Shown: positions 32,994 to 33,092 of the stretch, piece after piece | Numbering within the stretch: position 1 is the stretch's first letter | Layout: every line of letters starts with the position of its first letter | Source of the DNA: Actinomadura roseirufa | Lineage (GTDB): Bacteria; Actinomycetota; Actinomycetes; Streptosporangiales; Streptosporangiaceae | Direction: 5' to 3' | Assembly: GCF_900659635.1 (NCBI RefSeq) | Contig: NZ_CAACVB010000071.1 | Span: 1-33,092 of the forward strand | DNA length: 33,092 nt | Notes under the pieces: generated by a model | What the model was told of the DNA's origin: nothing | The model's database searches: none | Seen by the model: the letters and a program-made list of their open reading frames with translations, nothing else | Made by a program: the position numbers and the translations under genes

Positions 32994-33092
32994 TGTCAAC
33001 GGCGGCTGAATTCTGACCCCCTGGGGACGTGTGAAAGTTGACCCCTTGATGTTGTTGGTCGTTGCTGTCTGTTACTGGTCGTTGTTGTGGTT
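32994..33092. mobile_element. end of a probable IS21-family element
   Basis: TGTCAACGGCGG followed by CTGAATTCTGACCCC and AAAGTTGACCCC resembles the terminal and subterminal repeats of actinobacterial IS21-like elements (reverse strand: GGGGTCAACTTTC and CCGCCGTTGACA). The following GT-rich DNA has further GTTGGTCGTTG-type repeats. It starts 14 nt after the last repeat of array 2 and runs off the window, so the istA/istB genes are not seen. Recognition is from memory of such ends. Confidence 0.5.

Noticed and set aside
32454..32999. Long open frames through array 2 encoding repeated GTIPACAGS/SPRTRGWS units
   Set aside because: Same cause: repeat translation in the CRISPR array, not a protein.

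Overview
The window is high-GC DNA, with G or C at most third codon positions, GTG/TTG starts and tightly overlapping genes. This fits an actinomycete such as a streptomycete or a Streptosporangiales/Thermomonosporaceae-like genus; species cannot be told from the sequence. It reads as an accessory island made of defence and conjugation modules.

Left part (1-6650): the tail of an unknown gene, a 122-aa orphan, and a ~600-bp stretch with two perfect inverted repeats. Next is a three-gene plus-strand operon: a 235-aa protein with middle-component features, an SMC/RecN-like ATPase with two CxxC pairs in its coiled coil, and a 681-aa protein ending in a PD-(D/E)XK nuclease core. The architecture matches the ABC-three-component/Lamassu type of anti-phage system and is the best candidate here for a poorly described system. 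A frameshifted IS5-family transposase remnant abuts the last stop codon.

Centre (6647-20653, minus strand): one long operon, mostly joined by ATGA/TGATG overlaps. From promoter to end it encodes a ParA-like protein lacking the catalytic lysine, a small two-helix membrane protein, a lipoprotein, a TrbL/VirB6-like membrane protein, an SCO6880-like protein, a VirB4 ATPase, a VirD4 coupling ATPase and a DUF4913 protein. After these comes an unusual tail: four diverged paralogues of one unknown family, two copies of a small helical family (one with an in-frame stop) and a 500-aa unknown. This is an actinobacterial type IV secretion/conjugation module. No relaxase or integrase is visible. Divergently transcribed are an excisionase-like HTH protein and a secreted lytic transglycosylase-NlpC/P60 wall hydrolase.

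Right part (22225-32979): a complete type I-E CRISPR-Cas locus, cas3-cse1-cse2-cas7-cas5-cas6e-cas1-cas2 on the minus strand, with an array at each end. Array 1 (11 repeats) follows cas2 in the same direction. Array 2 (9 repeats) diverges from cas3. Both are preceded by related 67-nt leaders that align without gaps. Array 2 holds one exactly duplicated repeat-spacer unit, and an IS21-like end begins 14 nt after its last repeat, so the array may be interrupted.

In the likely working picture, the Cas3/Cascade system and the ABC-ATPase/nuclease module act as separate intracellular defences, while the central operon and wall hydrolase would support DNA transfer between cells. No tRNA or rRNA gene was seen.
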